A DNA stretch of 64,000 nt from Davidsoniella eucalypti. Taxonomy: Eukaryota > Ascomycota > Sordariomycetes > Microascales > Ceratocystidaceae. A program made the position numbers and the translations under genes. Below, piece by piece: positions 60,689 through 64,000 of the stretch. The stretch covers positions 62,001 to 126,000 of the forward strand of contig RMBW01000020.1 in the NCBI GenBank assembly GCA_004009845.1, in the 5' to 3' direction. The first letter of the stretch is position 1. Each line of letters opens with the position of its first letter. The notes beneath the pieces are model-generated. The model searched no databases and was not told the origin of the DNA. It saw only the letters and a program-made list of their open reading frames with translations.

Positions 60689-63600
60689 GTGCAGATGGTG
60701 TTAGTAGGTGGTGAAGCTTTTGTTGCGGGTGCAGAGAAAGATGCAGCTTCGAGCACGGATTTATGGTCTCTTGGGGCAGTGGGAATATGCGAGCATATAG
60801 TTTGTTGTTGAGTGGTTTGCAATGCCAAGGCCCTTCTTGTGTATAAAGGTATCTGAACGGTGCTTGAGGGCGATATATGAGAACTAGAGACGAAGACGGG
60901 TTTGGTGAGGCCAGCTAGAGACCAGAAGAAGAGGAGAAAGAAGAGAGGAGAAAGAGAGGCCAGAAGTTGAGGAGTTCAAAGGGCCTTTTGACTCGGCTGT
61001 GGCGTGAGAGGCTGCTGGAGAGAAGTTGGGCGGGAAACGAAAAATAGCAACAACGGAATGTGCAGCGAGCAGGTGGTTCAATCTTAACAGGAGAAGGATC
61101 ACAGCCAAGTATGCAGGCCGTCCGGGGGGGTGTAGCCAGTCACAGCGAGACAAGCGGGCGGTTGCAGGACCATTCAGGCTATATGGACAGGCATAGGTCG
61201 ATCACTGATCTCTATTACTGTGTACGAAGACTGCCAGATTTGTCTGCCGTCAGACAGAAACAGCCCAGGCCGCCCCAACTAGTCTGGGAATAGGACTGGG
61301 GGTGAGGGTAGCAGCAGCGGCAGTGGAGGCAGCGAGCACCAAGCAAGCAACAGCAAATACAACCTCAAGTGTCCAAGGTGCCAGCAGCAGGCAATATAGT
61401 GGTGCTGCTGGCTGTTGCAGGGGCCAAAGTTACTTACAGATACGGCGATGCCAGTCTTGTGCTATGTGGCGCCAAAAGACAGCACAGAAAAGTCTTGGCC
61501 GGGGCTCTGATAGGACAGCCAGCCCGGGTTTAGACGCCCGGAGATCCTCGGGAACGAGATATCAGCGTGGTCGAGGGCGGTATAGCGTTTCTTCCTATAT
61601 AAAGAAACCAGACACCGTCGGTACAGTAGCGTAGAACATTGATGGCTGTGTCTGTTTATCGCGGTTTGCAGACGACGATCAGGAACAAGAAGCGTTGTCA
61701 GCCAGATGGGAAGCCTTCTTTGTATATACGGTCCCCTTGGTGGAAATAGAAAGGCAAGAACCAACTATATGTACCAAGAGGTTGCGTTGCCTTGCGTAAA
61801 ACAACTCAAAGTACGTGCATGTGCAGCCGGTTAAGAAACAGAGCCAGGGTGTCTCATAGTCGGATGCGGCCAAGTCGAATACTAATACAGACAGTCTACA
61901 AACCATGGCACCGAGATCCATCACAGCGAATATGCCGGACAGTCTATGTACAGATACAGACAAGTACATTGTCACATATCACCCATTCGATATGGCATCA
62001 TCTCGGACTCGACCACAGCAAGCGAACACATCGTCCCAAAAATAAACCCCAAGTCTCTTTCGAGGCTCCTCGTCCCTTCGCCAGGATCGAGGACGACGCC
62101 AGCAAGGTCGAACAACGGGCCCTGCAGGGCTGCTTCCAGCGTGCCATTTTCACGCTCTAAATCTTCAACGAATGACGGTTATCCAGAGACGCAGATTTCT
62201 ACACGGGATCTCGGTCGTCTTTCTTTCTACAATGTATGCCTCAACTGTCCCATCAACATCAACAGGCCTGGCATTCGAGTCTTCATTTTTCCAGGGAGAA
62301 TACTGGGTCTTGTCTCGCTGGAAACTGCTCCCAATCTGGCCATCAACTCCCAGAATAGTGGGTTCTTCATGTCCTCCTCTACACTCCATTGGCCACTCCT
62401 CCAATCACTCGGGCTGTAAATCTTGCATGTCGGCAGGGATATTGCCGCTGGCGCTATCCTCTGTTGGGACGGACAGCGCATCCTGGCACTATCATTGGCT
62501 GCACAGCTGCATAAACCCTAGTAGCCATGGCTGCGACTCTGCATCTTGTCACACGCTCTGCAGACGCTCATTGGCTCCACGCCTAGAACCGACCCCACCC
62601 GCACTGCAACCCAGAGTGGTGGTGGGCGGTAAGCTTATTGCTACTGGCAAACTCAACAGGCCGGCCAAGGAAGGGGCTGTGGACGATACATGTAGTGAAG
62701 AGTGGTCACTTTTGGCTCTTTGTCTTGTCACTCGAGGAAGAAGGCCTTCTGTCTCTCCAGAGTGGCGCCATCTCTTAGTCGCCCTCTCGCTCACGTTACG
62801 CTAAGCTGGCCGCCTGGTCTCTAGACGACTACCACCTTGAAACTGAGATCGTTGCATCAAGTTCGGCCCAAAGACCCGACTAGCGGCCGTTAACGTCTAC
62901 ATTCTCCGCTGGCAAAACATGTACGAATATAATGTGCATGGAAGAGAAAGTTCAACTTCATGTACATACATATTACATGTCTGTCTTTGCTCTATATCAG
63001 AGTCAGTCAGTAGTCTCTGCAAAGGCTAGACATCAGTCTTTTTTTTTCTTTTTTTTATAGATAGGGCGCATATCACTTGTTCTTTGGCTTATGCTGTTTC
63101 ACCATATAAACAGCTTGATCAGCAGCGTTTCTATAGTTCAACCTGTTGTCTCATTGCCTACTCCTCTATGGCTTATCCGGCCCAACCTTTGAACATGATT
63201 CAGCCCAATCAACAGTTCAAAATATCAGGATGTCCGTACTTATCATCACTGTCTGTTTTAGCGCTGTGAAAGCTTCTCTCGATCACATACAAATGGGTTG
63301 GTGATACAAGTCGTAACACGATATACTGCCTCGGATCGATAATGTTACGGCGAAGCTAGTCAACATGACTAAGCCTAGTATTGTATTCATACTCAAAATA
63401 CTAATCATGACAATTGGTTCTAATTATATTATCAACTTTATGCCCCTATCGTCATCGTACGAATAGTAAAGCCCATAACTTGATCCAAAGTCTTACCTCT
63501 GAATTATCACATTACAAAAGCATACGTACTTTTCTGTACTTCCGAGTGCTGTACGTCAACGTGCTGTTATGTTTAGTAGGCTTACTATCTGACCAAACCA

Positions 63601-64000
63601 ACAATTAGATTCGCCTTTGTCTGGTTTCCGCCACATCATTGTCTTGTTATATCCATGGTTTGCGATATCCTGTGTCATGATGCTTACACCATCATACAGA
63701 CATATTACCTATTACCCTCTAAAATTAGTAGCCTATTGTACGTCACGCGATACATGTACTTTGTACAAGGTATATACGTTTCTATTCTTCATGATTTTGG
63801 AATTTTTCATCAACTTACATACCAGTTGATCGGCTTTCACTATCTGGTGCTTCTTCTTATTTTCCTTTCAGAGACTACAAACCCCGGTAATCAAGGCTTC
63901 ACAACAGCTTACATTTTCGGAACTTTTACATCAGAAAAAAAGATATCTCTCAAAACTACAAACGATGAACCCTTTGGCTTTTACTCTCACGATATTCAAC
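60689..64000. other. Terminal interval without a convincing gene
   Basis: The first 700 bases are the 5' flank of the HAM-8-like gene, with AGC-rich simple sequence near 61300-61410. Between 61790 and 62804 overlapping frames of 122, 157 and 210 codons occur on the plus strand. They are in different frames and lack family features or gene signals. From 62900 on the DNA is AT-rich and shows nothing. A gene could begin beyond the window end. Confidence 0.5.

Noticed and set aside
61792..62804. Overlapping 122-, 157- and 210-codon frames near the right end
   Set aside because: They lie in different frames of the same strand, have no recognisable motifs, leader or splice pattern, and the opposite strand is also partly open.

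Overview
The window is nuclear DNA of a filamentous ascomycete (Pezizomycotina, most likely Sordariomycetes). The evidence is short GT-AG introns of about 50-120 bp with CTAAC-like branch sites, pyrimidine-rich 5' leaders, good start contexts, and genes typical of moulds: a PilB-type eisosome protein, a HAM-8-like four-pass membrane protein, a BIM1-like GPI protein, Rmt2 and Vtc4. Fifteen protein genes can be supported; thirteen belong to recognisable families or have a recognisable architecture, and two (the 578-residue protein and the glycine-repeat miniprotein) have no assigned function. No tRNA, rRNA or CRISPR was recognised.

Layout. 1.5-3.2 kb: TauD/TfdA-type 2-oxoglutarate dioxygenase (+). 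5.8-7.9 kb: membrane-anchored histidine acid phosphatase/phytase-like protein (+). 9.8-11.5 kb: intronless unknown protein (+), followed by a 90-bp tandem duplication. 12.3-14.1 kb: Mep1/MeaA-type ammonium transporter (-). 14.1-19.8 kb: AT-rich gene desert. 19.8-23.5 kb: CRT10-like protein (-). 25.5-29.5 kb: WW + PhoD-like phosphatase with polyglutamine (-). 32.5-34.0 kb: Hsp20 with a very long His/Gly/Pro-rich N-terminal arm (+). 34.7-35.8 kb: PilB eisosome protein (-). 37.1-37.3 kb: Gly-Gly-X miniprotein (-). 37.3-42.9 kb: second gene desert. 42.9-43.8 kb: BIM1-like copper protein (+). 44.7-46.4 kb: Ost1/ribophorin I (-). 47.9-51.3 kb: hexokinase with a 1.6-kb first intron (+). 51.6-53.0 kb: Rmt2 arginine methyltransferase (-). 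53.9-54.9 kb: hairpin-rich island that may be an old mobile element. 55.7-58.2 kb: Vtc4 polyphosphate polymerase (+). 59.1-60.7 kb: HAM-8-like protein (-). The last 3.3 kb shows no convincing gene.

The genes are mainly housekeeping or physiology genes and do not form a biosynthetic cluster. Two loose themes appear. Phosphate handling is represented by the phytase-like phosphatase, the PhoD-like phosphatase and Vtc4. The cell periphery is represented by the ammonium transporter, the eisosome protein, the HAM-8-like protein and the GPI-anchored BIM1-like protein. A regular architecture stands out: five convergent gene pairs have tails only 0.3-0.9 kb apart, while most 5' regions are 1.3-5.7 kb long. 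The best leads for something new are a possible second promoter and GC-AG first exon in hexokinase, the oversized disordered arm of the Hsp20, the Gly-Gly-X miniprotein, the orphan 578-residue protein, and the hairpin-rich island upstream of Vtc4. I did not find a clearly novel multi-gene system. All exon coordinates were read by eye from splice signals and reading-frame continuity, without transcript data.
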